From positions 124,001-188,000 of the forward strand of contig NZ_QKZT01000007.1 in NCBI RefSeq assembly GCF_003254055.1: a stretch of DNA of 64,000 nt, given 5' to 3'. Under the pieces are notes generated by a model. That model did no database searches. It saw only the letters and a program-made list of their open reading frames with translations, and was not told the origin of the DNA. Both the position numbers and the translations under genes were made by a program. The DNA comes from Algoriphagus chordae. Lineage in GTDB: Bacteria; Bacteroidota; Bacteroidia; Cytophagales; Cyclobacteriaceae. Positions within the stretch are counted from its first letter, which is position 1. Every line of letters starts with the position of its first letter. Positions 26,255 to 34,088 of this stretch are shown here, piece after piece.

Positions 26255-27076
26255 CTACGATTTCTGGCTTTTGTAAAAATATGCAGTAGCCTTTCTGACA
26301 GAGCCCTCAGAAAGCAATAATTCTTTCGCAGTTCCTTCATCAAGTCCCGTTGCCTCCATGATCATCTTAGTGCCTCGTTGTACCAACTTTGCATTGGAAA
26401 GCTGCATATCCACCATTTTATTGCCTTTCACCTTGCCTAGCTTGATCATTACCGAGGTGGAGATCATATTGAGAATTAGCTTCTGAGCTGTACCAGCCTT
26501 CATCCTGGTACTTCCCGTGATAAATTCTGGTCCGACTACAGCTTCTATCGCATGGTCAACTTCTTTGGAAAGCGGCGAATCAGGATTGCAGGTAATACTT
26601 CCGGTCAGAAGACCTTTCGAGCGGGCTGTTTTCACACCGCCGATTACGTACGGGGTAGTACCCGAAGCTGCGATTCCTATGACGGTATCCTCAGTATTGA
26701 ATCCATATTCTAAAATATCTTTCCAAGCTTGATCTGGATTGTCCTCGGCATTCTCCACAGCCTTTCTGATCGCAGTATCTCCACCAGCTATTAATCCCAA
26801 TACCATATCAAAGGGCACTCCATAAGTAGGAGGGCACTCAGAGGCATCTAGCACACCAAGTCGGCCGCTGGTACCTGCACCGATATAGATCAACCTCCCT
26901 CCTTTTTCCATTCGTGGAACGATCTGCTCCACCAAGGCACATATTTCAGGAATGACTTTCTCAACTGCAAGGGGCACTTTTTTATCTTCTCTGTTAATAT
27001 TTTGAAGAATAGAAATGACATCCATCTTTTCCAGATTGTCATAAAGAGAAGTGCTTTCGGTTACCTTCATATTCAT
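26255..27076 (-). CDS. murQ: N-acetylmuramic acid 6-phosphate etherase
   Basis: MurQ cleaves the lactyl ether of MurNAc-6-phosphate to give GlcNAc-6-phosphate and D-lactate in peptidoglycan recycling. The 273 residues carry an SIS domain (G-A-G-T-S-G-R-L-G near 67-75) and the conserved catalytic-loop region E-C-P-P-T-Y (about 80-85). The G-S-T-R-M-K-A-G-T-A-Q segment is also present. The ATG overlaps the stop codon of the upstream kinase gene by 4 bp, indicating coupled translation and a joint pathway. It is the last gene of a four-gene minus-strand operon. Confidence 0.95.
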   Translation of the reverse strand: MNMKVTESTSLYDNLEKMDVISILQNINREDKKVPLAVEKVIPEICALVEQIVPRMEKGGRLIYIGAGTSGRLGVLDASECPPTYGVPFDMVLGLIAGGDTAIRKAVENAEDNPDQAWKDILEYGFNTEDTVIGIAASGTTPYVIGGVKTARSKGLLTGSITCNPDSPLSKEVDHAIEAVVGPEFITGSTRMKAGTAQKLILNMISTSVMIKLGKVKGNKMVDMQLSNAKLVQRGTKMIMEATGLDEGTAKELLLSEGSVRKATAYFYKSQKS

Positions 27077-27915
27077 AAAGCTTCTTGGTGATAAAGTGTC
27101 AAGCCAGCTATCGGGCTTTCAATAATTAGGTTTACGTTGATCTGCAGGTCTGAAGCTGCCTTGCGAAGTATGTCAGAGTTGTAAAAGGCAATAGAGCCTA
27201 CAAAACTTACGGGCTTCTCCTGGTAATCTTTATACTTCATCACATGCTGTTTGAAAAACTCCTGAAAGGAATTATAATAAAGCATGTAGCAGTAAGGATT
27301 GGATTTATGCTCAGTAATAAACCTGCAAAAACTAGCCATATATCGGTTAGGAAAAGGCTTCTGATACACATGCTCCTGAATGGCAACAGTAGTCAGATTG
27401 AAGCTATCTTTGAGTTCTTGCTTGATCTGTGCAGGCATTTCATCGTTGATAAAATCTTTCAACAACTTCCTACCAATGTAGCCTCCGCCGCCCTCATCTC
27501 CAAAAATATACCCTGGCGCAGGTCGTCTATCTACGATTTCCTTACCATCGTAATCACAGCTATTCGATCCAGTGCCCAAAATGCAGGCTATTCCAGGCTG
27601 ATGACCACAGGTTGATTTGGCAGCAGCTGCCAGATCATGATCTACTGTGATTTTAGCTTTTGGGAAAATTGTTCTCAATGCTGAAGAAACCTCATTATTC
27701 CGATCTGGCGTAGAGCATCCTGCACCGTAGAAATATATTTCTTCAATTTCACTTGCTAGCTGTATCAAAAAATCTTCCCGCATTTGAATAGCCATTTCTT
27801 CTGAGGTTTGATAATAGGGATTGAACCCTATACCTCTGTATTGACTAATGCTATGGTCAGAATGAATTACTCTCCAGTCCGTCTTGCTAGATCCACTATC
27901 TGCGATTAAAATCAT
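27073..27915 (-). CDS. BadF/BadG-family amino-sugar kinase (GlcNAc or MurNAc kinase)
   Basis: The product has 280 residues with an ASKHA-fold kinase. The phosphate-1 motif is D-S-G-S-S-K-T-D-W (6-14), followed by G-T-G-S-N-S and G-D-E-G-G-G (about 132-142). It belongs to the BadF/BadG/BcrA/BcrD ATPase family annotated as N-acetylglucosamine kinase. MurK of Clostridium, of this same family, phosphorylates both MurNAc and GlcNAc. The 4-bp overlap with murQ makes MurNAc a likely substrate here, feeding MurQ directly; this is inference from context. Its ATG follows the stop of the cytochrome b5-like gene with no gap. Confidence 0.85.
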   Translation of the reverse strand: MILIADSGSSKTDWRVIHSDHSISQYRGIGFNPYYQTSEEMAIQMREDFLIQLASEIEEIYFYGAGCSTPDRNNEVSSALRTIFPKAKITVDHDLAAAAKSTCGHQPGIACILGTGSNSCDYDGKEIVDRRPAPGYIFGDEGGGGYIGRKLLKDFINDEMPAQIKQELKDSFNLTTVAIQEHVYQKPFPNRYMASFCRFITEHKSNPYCYMLYYNSFQEFFKQHVMKYKDYQEKPVSFVGSIAFYNSDILRKAASDLQINVNLIIESPIAGLTLYHQEAL

Positions 27916-28143
27916 TTATGCTAATTGCCCAATGGCTTGAAATTTTTCAAATACTTTTTCGGTGTGCGGGGCATCAGGGAGCTCTTCTGTAAGATCCTGC
28001 CCAGCCCAATGTTCATAGTGCATGCCCTTTTTCCAAAGCCTAGAACTACTCACATCATAAATCACACCTTGGTAAGCTACCCAAATCTCCGGTTTGTCCT
28101 GACCATTTCGCAAGGCCAGCTGCTGCTTAGTATACGTCTTCAT
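27916..28143 (-). CDS. Cytochrome b5-like heme/steroid-binding domain protein
   Basis: This small protein of 75 residues consists of one cytochrome b5-like domain. It has the opening T-K-Q-Q-L-A, the core V-A-Y-Q-G-V-I-Y-D-V-S-S-S-R-L-W-K-K-G and the A-G-Q-D-L-T-E-E-L...A-P-H-T segment with candidate heme-ligand histidines (about H33/H36 and H51). There is no signal peptide or anchor. The start is ATG 28143, which shares one base with the upstream stop codon (TGATG). Whether it binds heme or another ligand is unknown, since many short bacterial members are uncharacterised. Confidence 0.8.
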   Translation of the reverse strand: MKTYTKQQLALRNGQDKPEIWVAYQGVIYDVSSSRLWKKGMHYEHWAGQDLTEELPDAPHTEKVFEKFQAIGQLA

Positions 28144-29294
28144 CAAAGCAACTTGATCTGAGCATTGATCCATCGCTCAGGAATTTCGCCTTTTTGAGCC
28201 ATCTGATAGTCAGCATAGCTACATGGCACGGTACTTACGCGGTCAAATTTCTCTGTTTCATTATGAGGGATTTCCATCCACCATTTTCCACTTCTCTTAC
28301 TTTTATAGAAAACCAAGGTATTTGGCTTAGTATCCAATGAAACAGTGTATTTGGTATAATCACTGCTTTTGAAGGAAAGGCTGTCTTTGCGAGAATAAAA
28401 TCCTTCCAAGAAATACCAGATCATCACGGACACGACTTTCGCAGTCTTATTTGCTGTATCGTCATAATATGGTTCGTAGCCATATATTCCAAGAGAGCTC
28501 AATTTCTCATTGGTTCCAGCAAACCAGCAAATCTGACAAGCTTCTTCTGCAGTCAAACCAAATGGCTCAGCGTTCACTGCTCCAGGAGCATCTGCAGATT
28601 GTATTGCACATAGGTCAAAACTCAATAAATCCGCATTTCGGATCAAAGGCTCAACCTCCTTAAATTCATTTCTCAATTCTCCCAAGCGCACATGTTCGAA
28701 GTAAAGTTTTTCCACCACATTGATTAAGGATGGATCCACAAGAAAACTCTGATAGGCTAAATGAGCAGATGAAAAAAGGAAATTAGGTTGGTGAAGGATG
28801 ATTTCCTGGGTATGCTGATCGGCAAGCGGACCTTCTTCTTCCATATCCAATTTGGCGTCAACAGTCAATAAGCTAACCAGCTTTTTCATTTTCTGGTAGG
28901 ACAAATACTGTCCATAATCCAGATCATGTGATCCTCCAAAATAGATAGGCAATATCTGATGCTTCATCAGGTAATCACCTACTTCCTGCATTCGTTGATA
29001 AGTATCACTTAGCTTTTCGCCAGAAATCAAATCTCCTAAATCAGCTACTCTATAGGCTCCAAAACCCTTTTTGAGGTCATAAAGCTTCTCACGAATTTCA
29101 CTGCTTCCTCTATCTGCACTTTCTACTTTGCCAAGGCCACGATTTTCTTTGATTCCTACTAGCGCAATCTGGACTCCTTTAAGATCCGGAAATTCCTCCC
29201 CGAAAAAGTGGATTTGCTTGAAGAATGAGTTTTCTGGGTATTTTTTCTGCCAAAGGTATTCGGCTACGGGATCAAAGTAGGATTGGATATTCAT
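28143..29294 (-). CDS. Arginase-fold formimidoylglutamase-like hydrolase with altered metal site
   Basis: The product has 383 residues of the ureohydrolase family and matches the Bacteroidota group usually annotated formimidoylglutamase (histidine degradation, HutG-like). Family motifs are present but altered: G-G-S-H-D (120-124, H123), D-A-K-L-D (146-150) and S-F-D-L-C (225-229). Relative to arginase, the Mn-A ligands (H123, D146, D150, D227) are kept. The two Mn-B-specific ligands have become K148 and C229. The enzyme may therefore use one metal or a different reaction. It is the first gene of the operon with the cytochrome b5-like gene, kinase and murQ. No other hut gene is visible. Confidence 0.8.
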   Translation of the reverse strand: MNIQSYFDPVAEYLWQKKYPENSFFKQIHFFGEEFPDLKGVQIALVGIKENRGLGKVESADRGSSEIREKLYDLKKGFGAYRVADLGDLISGEKLSDTYQRMQEVGDYLMKHQILPIYFGGSHDLDYGQYLSYQKMKKLVSLLTVDAKLDMEEEGPLADQHTQEIILHQPNFLFSSAHLAYQSFLVDPSLINVVEKLYFEHVRLGELRNEFKEVEPLIRNADLLSFDLCAIQSADAPGAVNAEPFGLTAEEACQICWFAGTNEKLSSLGIYGYEPYYDDTANKTAKVVSVMIWYFLEGFYSRKDSLSFKSSDYTKYTVSLDTKPNTLVFYKSKRSGKWWMEIPHNETEKFDRVSTVPCSYADYQMAQKGEIPERWINAQIKLL

Positions 29295-29340
29295 AAGGGG
29301 TGATTGTCTTTGGTAAAAATAATCAAAAAAGGCACTTAAA

Positions 29341-29370
29341 TAAAAAATCCCGCCTGAGCGGGATCTTTTG
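29341..29370 (-). terminator. Intrinsic terminator after nqrF
   Basis: A 7-bp GC-rich stem (29347-29353 with 29358-29364) with a 4-base loop is followed on the minus strand by a T run. Confidence 0.85.
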
Positions 29371-29377
29371 TTTTATA

Positions 29378-30682
29378 TTAACCTCCGAAGTCATCAAATC
29401 GGATATTTTCCTCAGGAATTCCTAGATCATCCAGCAACTTCAATACTGCTGAGTTCATCAAAGGAGGTCCACATAAGTAGTACTCAACCTCATCTGGCTC
29501 AGGGTGATCTTTCAAGTAATTATCATAAAGAACCTGGTGAATGAAACCAACGTATCCGTCACCTTCTTTGTCATCTTCTGATTTTTTAATCTTCCAGTTA
29601 TCTTCTGGAAGTGGCTCAGAAAGACCAATATTAAACTGGAAGTTCGGGAAGTCTTTTTCGATGTCTCTGAATTGAGGAACATAGAAAAGCTCCTTTTTAG
29701 ATCTACCACCGTACCAGTAAGATACTTTTCTACTAGTCTTCTCCGTATGGAAAAGGTGGAAAATCTGTGCTCTCAATGGAGCCATACCTGCACCACCACC
29801 GATGTAAACCATCTCGCGCTGAGTAGGATTAATATGGAATTCACCGTATGGGCCTGAGATCGTAACCTTATCTCCAGGAACTCTAGAGAATACGTAAGAA
29901 GAACAAACACCAGGATTTACGTCCATCCATTTGTTATTAGCTCTATCCCATGGCGGAGTAGCGATACGAATAGTAAGCATCACAATGTTACCTTCAGCTG
30001 GGTGATTGGCCATTGAGTAAGCTCTGAATAGCTCCTCATCATTCTTCATGGTCAAGTCCCAAAGACCGAATTTATCCCAATCACTTTGGTACACATCATC
30101 TGGGTGACCCAAATCAGGATGTGGAGTAATATCCATTCCTTTGAAGTTAACCGTGATTTCCGGCACATCGATCTGAATGTATCCACCAGCTTCGAAATCA
30201 AGCGTCTCTCCCTCAGGAAGTTTCACTTTGAATTCTTTGATGAAAGTAGAAACATTGTAGTTAGAAATAACTTCACAATCCCACTTCTTGATACCGAAGA
30301 TCTCTTCAGGAACACGGATCTTCATGTCATTTTTCACTTTCACCTGACATGCTAGACGGACGTTACTTTGCTGCTCTGCTCTGCTCAAGTGACCTACTTC
30401 GGTAGGAAGAACTTCTCCTCCACCTTCTTCGACCACACATTTGCACATAGCGCAAGTTCCGCCACCACCACATGCTGATGGAAGGAAGATTTTTTGGCCT
30501 CCTAGTGTAGAGAGCAAGGTAGTACCTGCTGCAGTTACAATCGGAGAGCTTTCGTCACCATTGATAATAATGTTGACGTCTCCAGAATTGACCAACTTAG
30601 ATTGGGCAAAAAGGAGAATAAATACCAGTAGCAATATAATTACTGTAAAAGCTACGATGGATGTAATAATTACTGAACCCAT
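29378..30682 (-). CDS. nqrF: Na+-translocating NADH:quinone reductase subunit F
   Basis: NqrF is the NADH-oxidising subunit of the sodium-pumping respiratory complex. The 434 residues have one membrane anchor (about 5-27) and a [2Fe-2S] ferredoxin domain with C71, C77, C80 and C112. A ferredoxin reductase module follows with the FAD motif R-A-Y-S-M-A-N and the NADH-binding G-G-G-A-G-M-A-P-L, ending in the family tail D-D-F-G-G. The other subunits (nqrA-E) are not adjacent: accD is upstream with its own promoter and a terminator lies downstream. The gene has its own promoter, so here it is a stand-alone unit. Confidence 0.95.
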   Translation of the reverse strand: MGSVIITSIVAFTVIILLLVFILLFAQSKLVNSGDVNIIINGDESSPIVTAAGTTLLSTLGGQKIFLPSACGGGGTCAMCKCVVEEGGGEVLPTEVGHLSRAEQQSNVRLACQVKVKNDMKIRVPEEIFGIKKWDCEVISNYNVSTFIKEFKVKLPEGETLDFEAGGYIQIDVPEITVNFKGMDITPHPDLGHPDDVYQSDWDKFGLWDLTMKNDEELFRAYSMANHPAEGNIVMLTIRIATPPWDRANNKWMDVNPGVCSSYVFSRVPGDKVTISGPYGEFHINPTQREMVYIGGGAGMAPLRAQIFHLFHTEKTSRKVSYWYGGRSKKELFYVPQFRDIEKDFPNFQFNIGLSEPLPEDNWKIKKSEDDKEGDGYVGFIHQVLYDNYLKDHPEPDEVEYYLCGPPLMNSAVLKLLDDLGIPEENIRFDDFGG

Positions 30683-30729
30683 GAAATTTCGGTTTAATTT
30701 TTCTTATGGATTGGCCCAATACGGGAGCA

Positions 30730-30763
30730 CAAATATATTTATAAATCACTAAAAGAGGCCAAA
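30730..30763 (-). promoter_or_regulatory. Promoter of nqrF
   Basis: On the minus strand a TTTG (30763-30760) is followed after 22 bp by TATATTTG (30737-30730), a perfect -7 box. The leader would be about 42 nt. Confidence 0.55.
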
Positions 30764-30814
30764 TCGCAGTTCAAATTTGGCACGAATAATTAAATCCTTT
30801 TAGCAGTCTGTCAA

Positions 30815-31657
30815 TTAATTATTTAAAAGGTTTAGTAAGGTGGACAATCGGCCTTTCAACTGGCGACGATCTACGATGAAATCAAGGAATCCATGCTCCA
30901 ACACAAACTCAGAACTTTGGAAACCTTTTGGAAGATCCTTACCAATCGTCTCACGAATTACTCTTGGACCTGCAAAACCAATCAATGCTTCAGGCTCAGC
31001 AATATTAAAATCACCTAGCATCGCATAGGAAGCAGTCACACCACCAGTAGTAGGATCTGTAAGCATAGAGATGTAAGGAATACCAGCCTGATCAAGTAAG
31101 GCCAGTTTGGCAGAAGTCTTCGCCATTTGCATTAGCGAAAATCCAGCTTCCATCATACGAGCTCCTCCTGATTTGGAAATCATCAGGAATGGAATTTTAT
31201 TTTTCAGGGAGTGATCTATAGCTCTAGCGATTTTCTCGCCCACTACAGAACCCATAGATCCACCGATAAAATTAAAATCCATACATGCCACCACGATATC
31301 CAATCCGTTCATTTTGCCTACAGCAGAACGAACAGCATCATTCAGCTCCGTTTTCTTGATCGAAGCTTCAATACGGGAAACGTAAGGTTTGGTATCTGTG
31401 AATTTCAAAGGATCTCCCGATGTCATATTGGCATCAAGCTCCTTGAATTTGTTGTTATCAAAAAGAATTTCGAAATATTCCTTCGAACCAATTTTAACAT
31501 GAAAATCATCATCAGGGCATACATAAGCGTTGTTCTTGAGCTCTCTAGTATGGATAATATTTCCATTTGGGGTCTTAAACCAAAGGCCATCAGGTGCATC
31601 TTTCTTTTCAGCAGTCGATGTTTTGATGCCTTTGTCAGTTCTTTTAAACCAAGCCAT
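30815..31657 (-). CDS. accD: Acetyl-CoA carboxylase carboxyltransferase subunit beta (zinc ribbon degenerate)
   Basis: AccD with AccA transfers CO2 from carboxybiotin to acetyl-CoA, giving malonyl-CoA for fatty acid synthesis. The 280 residues carry the crotonase-like core with [19 protein letters not shown] and G-F-A-G-P-R-V-I. In typical AccD the N-terminal zinc ribbon has four Cys. Here the first pair reads T-P-N-G (29-32) and the second C-P-D-D (47-50), so only C47 remains and zinc is unlikely to bind. The rest of the protein is well conserved, so it should be functional. Confidence 0.93.
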   Translation of the reverse strand: MAWFKRTDKGIKTSTAEKKDAPDGLWFKTPNGNIIHTRELKNNAYVCPDDDFHVKIGSKEYFEILFDNNKFKELDANMTSGDPLKFTDTKPYVSRIEASIKKTELNDAVRSAVGKMNGLDIVVACMDFNFIGGSMGSVVGEKIARAIDHSLKNKIPFLMISKSGGARMMEAGFSLMQMAKTSAKLALLDQAGIPYISMLTDPTTGGVTASYAMLGDFNIAEPEALIGFAGPRVIRETIGKDLPKGFQSSEFVLEHGFLDFIVDRRQLKGRLSTLLNLLNN

Positions 31658-31696
31658 ATTGAGTTTTTAGGTTGTCTTTTGACGAGTCAAAGGTTA

Positions 31697-31704
31697 CAAA
31701 TTTA
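31697..31704 (-). promoter_or_regulatory. -7 box of accD
   Basis: The minus strand reads TAAATTTG, matching TAnnTTTG, about 40 nt before the accD start codon. The stretch 31705-32008 (304 bp) holds no gene. A weak box GAAATTTG (31983-31990, plus strand) before the sigma factor gene is the only other candidate signal there. Confidence 0.45.
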
Positions 31705-32008
31705 GTCGTTAAATCCCGTAAATAAAACCTCATCGGAAATTGCTGGGAAATTCAATTATATAAAGGAATACAACGCTTTATTGAAAATCACTTTTTCAGT
31801 GATTAATAAATTACAGGAGATTAGGAGTTCCTTCTGTTCAAGATCTTCAAATAATCAAATTTTGATTCCGAAGGAATCCCCATACAATGGACATCCCCCT
31901 TAGAGGCTTCAAATTTGTACTAAAAGAACTTTAAATGATCCTTTTCAATGTTAACAGCCTCGTAAATATTATGAAATTGCTTGAAATTTGGACACAAGAC
32001 TTTAAGGA

Positions 32009-32713
32009 ATGAATTTTAATTCAAGAAAATTATCACTTTCTTTAAAGGACAATAAATCCACTTTTGAGATGAATAACAATTTGCCAAAATCCATTTCCGA
32101 AGGCTCGGAAATATTAACTAGTTGTGAAGAAGTAAAGTCACACTTTTCATCCGATCTTGAAATTTGGAAAGCATTTAAGTCTGGAAATAACTCCGCTTTT
32201 ATCCTAATTTATGAGAGATTTTTTGACAGTTTGTATAGCTATGGTTTACGAATTAATCGTGACGAGGATTTGGTAAAAGATGCCATCCATGATGTTTTTT
32301 TGGACTTAAAAAAGAACAGTGAATCTTTAAGAGATACTGATTCCATCAAATTTTATATGTTCAAATGCCTAAAACGAAGGATTTACAAGGAATTGAAAAA
32401 CTGGTCAAATCTCAAAGAGGAAATGGAGACAACAGACTGTTTTGAGATTACTTTTTCACACGAACAAACTCTCATTAATAAGCAAATTGATTCTGAAATG
32501 ACCAAAAAAATCAATGCTGCCATCAAAAACCTGTCGCCAAGGAAAAGAGAAGCCATTTATTACGTGTATTATGAAGGCATGTCTTACCAGCAAGTTTCTG
32601 AACTAATGGGCCTATCTGATTCTAAATCAGCCAGAGATTTGGTTTATAAGGGATTAAGATGCTTACGGGATTCCCTAGGCTTTATTCCATTCGTATATAC
32701 TGCTTTTTTATGA
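32009..32713 (+). CDS. FecI-like ECF RNA polymerase sigma factor
   Basis: The product has 234 residues. It has sigma-70 region 2 (about 55-120, with F-I-L-I-Y-E-R-F-F-D-S-L-Y and D-A-I-H-D-V-F-L) and region 4 (about 170-220, L-S-P-R-K-R-E-A and the helix-turn-helix S-Y-Q-Q-V-S-E-L-M). This is the group found with FecR and SusC in Bacteroidota, where a signal relayed from the outer membrane releases the sigma factor to transcribe the transport genes. An alternative ATG at 32069 would remove a poorly conserved N-terminus. The gene is followed by a FecR gene 140 bp on. Confidence 0.88.
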   Translation: MNFNSRKLSLSLKDNKSTFEMNNNLPKSISEGSEILTSCEEVKSHFSSDLEIWKAFKSGNNSAFILIYERFFDSLYSYGLRINRDEDLVKDAIHDVFLDLKKNSESLRDTDSIKFYMFKCLKRRIYKELKNWSNLKEEMETTDCFEITFSHEQTLINKQIDSEMTKKINAAIKNLSPRKREAIYYVYYEGMSYQQVSELMGLSDSKSARDLVYKGLRCLRDSLGFIPFVYTAFL

Positions 32714-32853
32714 TTTACAATAAAATAACCTAGTCTATTTAACTACAGTTTATATCTTATTTTGAATTACATGAAAAATAAGTAATTTTTTTTGGCGTTG
32801 TTTTACACCTTTCACTCTTTACCTAGTGTACTTGACTTTTAATACTAGATTGA

Positions 32854-33897
32854 ATGAGTGAGATAGCTGACCTTTTAGAAGATCTTGAATTCATCAGATG
32901 GGTAAAATATCCTGACAATGAATTAACCATCTATTGGAAAAGCTGGATAGATGCAAATCCTAACCGAATTGAAGATGTCAAGCTTGCAAAAGAAATTATT
33001 CTGGGTTTTCAGTTTCCAGCGCCAACAGCTTCCAGTGAATACAAGAAAGAAGTTCTTGCGAAAATACTCCGCACTAAGGGGAAAGATCCTGAAGAACAGC
33101 CACTATTGATCAAACCAATTCAAAAAGGTAAGCAAAGAGAATCAAGGCAATATTTAAAAGTGGCTGCAATTCTAGCAGGGATATTTTTCCTCTCCATACT
33201 ATTGCTAAATCTCAATTATGACACTCAAAATGAGGAGATTTTGAGTAATGTTAATTGGATTTCCAAATCCACCAAGCCTGGTGAAAAACTGAATTTTAGA
33301 CTACCTGATCAAACTGTAGTTTGGCTAAACTCCGGTAGTAGCCTTGAATTCCCAGAAACTTTTGATTCAACAGTGAGACTCGTCAAATTGAAGGGGGAAG
33401 GATTTTTCGAAGTGTCTGAAAATGCAGAACAACCATTTATTGTTATTTCTGATAGTCTAATTACAACTGCTGTCGGTACGTCTTTTAACATTAATTCTAA
33501 AAACACCGAAGAAATACGAGTTTCATTAGTAACCGGAAAAGTAGCTATTAAATATCAAATTGATAGTTCAAAATTTTTCCTTAGCCCTGGAGAGGAGCTG
33601 ACTTACGAAACAGCAATAAATAAAGGAAAGGTCAATGAATTCAATACCGAGAATGTATTAGGATGGAAAACAGGTAAACTAATATTTAAAAGTGCTACTC
33701 TCAAACAGGTAAGGGAAGGACTTGAAGAATGGTATGGCGTAAGAATCAATATTGCAGGAAATCCCAGAAATAAATGGCGGTTTAACGGAAAATTTGAAAA
33801 CCAAACACTTGAGAATGTATTAAAGAGCATCTCCAACATTGAAAATTTCAATTATACAATAGAAGATAAAAAGGTAAAAATTCAATTTAACGACTAA
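32854..33897 (+). CDS. FecR-family anti-sigma factor
   Basis: The product has 347 residues with a cytoplasmic N-terminal part (1-100), one membrane segment (about 101-120) and a periplasmic FecR domain. The FecR domain has G-S-S-L-E-F-P, L-K-G-E-G-F-F-E-V and T-A-V-G-T-S-F-N-I. A C-terminal domain (about 280-345) resembles the DUF4974 module that contacts the SusC STN domain. It would hold the preceding sigma factor inactive until the receptor signals. It ends 166 bp before susC, with a perfect hairpin in between. Confidence 0.9.
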   Translation: MSEIADLLEDLEFIRWVKYPDNELTIYWKSWIDANPNRIEDVKLAKEIILGFQFPAPTASSEYKKEVLAKILRTKGKDPEEQPLLIKPIQKGKQRESRQYLKVAAILAGIFFLSILLLNLNYDTQNEEILSNVNWISKSTKPGEKLNFRLPDQTVVWLNSGSSLEFPETFDSTVRLVKLKGEGFFEVSENAEQPFIVISDSLITTAVGTSFNINSKNTEEIRVSLVTGKVAIKYQIDSSKFFLSPGEELTYETAINKGKVNEFNTENVLGWKTGKLIFKSATLKQVREGLEEWYGVRINIAGNPRNKWRFNGKFENQTLENVLKSISNIENFNYTIEDKKVKIQFND

Positions 33898-33940
33898 CTA
33901 AAAAAATTAAAGATGAGCCCAGCTTATGTGAATGATTCTT

Positions 33941-33972
33941 AAAAAGAGCCAACTGATATTATCAGTTGGCTC
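33941..33972 (-). terminator. Minus-strand intrinsic terminator between fecR and susC
   Basis: A perfect 12-bp stem (33946-33957 with 33961-33972) has a 3-base loop. On the minus strand it is followed by five T (33945-33941); on the plus strand no T run follows. It therefore ends leftward transcription, although no minus-strand gene is annotated here, and fits the candidate antisense RNA. Confidence 0.7.
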
Positions 33973-34051
33973 AAATTGGAGGTCTTTGGGTGGTAAAACT
34001 ATTGGGGAATAGAAAAACCCGCAGACCGAGTCTAAAGAAATTATCAATAAA
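33941..34051 (-). ncRNA. Candidate cis-antisense small RNA opposite the susC leader
   Basis: On the minus strand TTG (34088-34086), a 21-bp spacer and a perfect -7 box TAATTTTG (34064-34057) form a promoter whose box overlaps the susC start codon. Transcription starting near 34051 would reach the hairpin-plus-T-run terminator at 33972-33941, giving about 110 nt complementary to the susC leader. Bacteroides polysaccharide loci are known to encode such antisense RNAs (DonS type) between the anti-sigma gene and susC, where they repress the locus. Position, size and orientation agree. Expression is not shown by sequence. Confidence 0.45.
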
Positions 34052-34056
34052 CCAAT

Positions 34057-34088
34057 CAAAATTATGCAATTAAACTTACAAAAGACAA
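34057..34088 (-). promoter_or_regulatory. Minus-strand promoter over the susC start codon
   Basis: TTG-N21-TAATTTTG reads leftward, and its -7 box includes the first base of the susC ATG (34064). It is oriented away from susC and toward the isolated terminator at 33941-33972. Confidence 0.45.

Noticed and set aside
31211..31705. Plus-strand open frame of 164 codons opposite accD
   Set aside because: It is fully antisense to a conserved gene and shows no recognisable domain or start signal.
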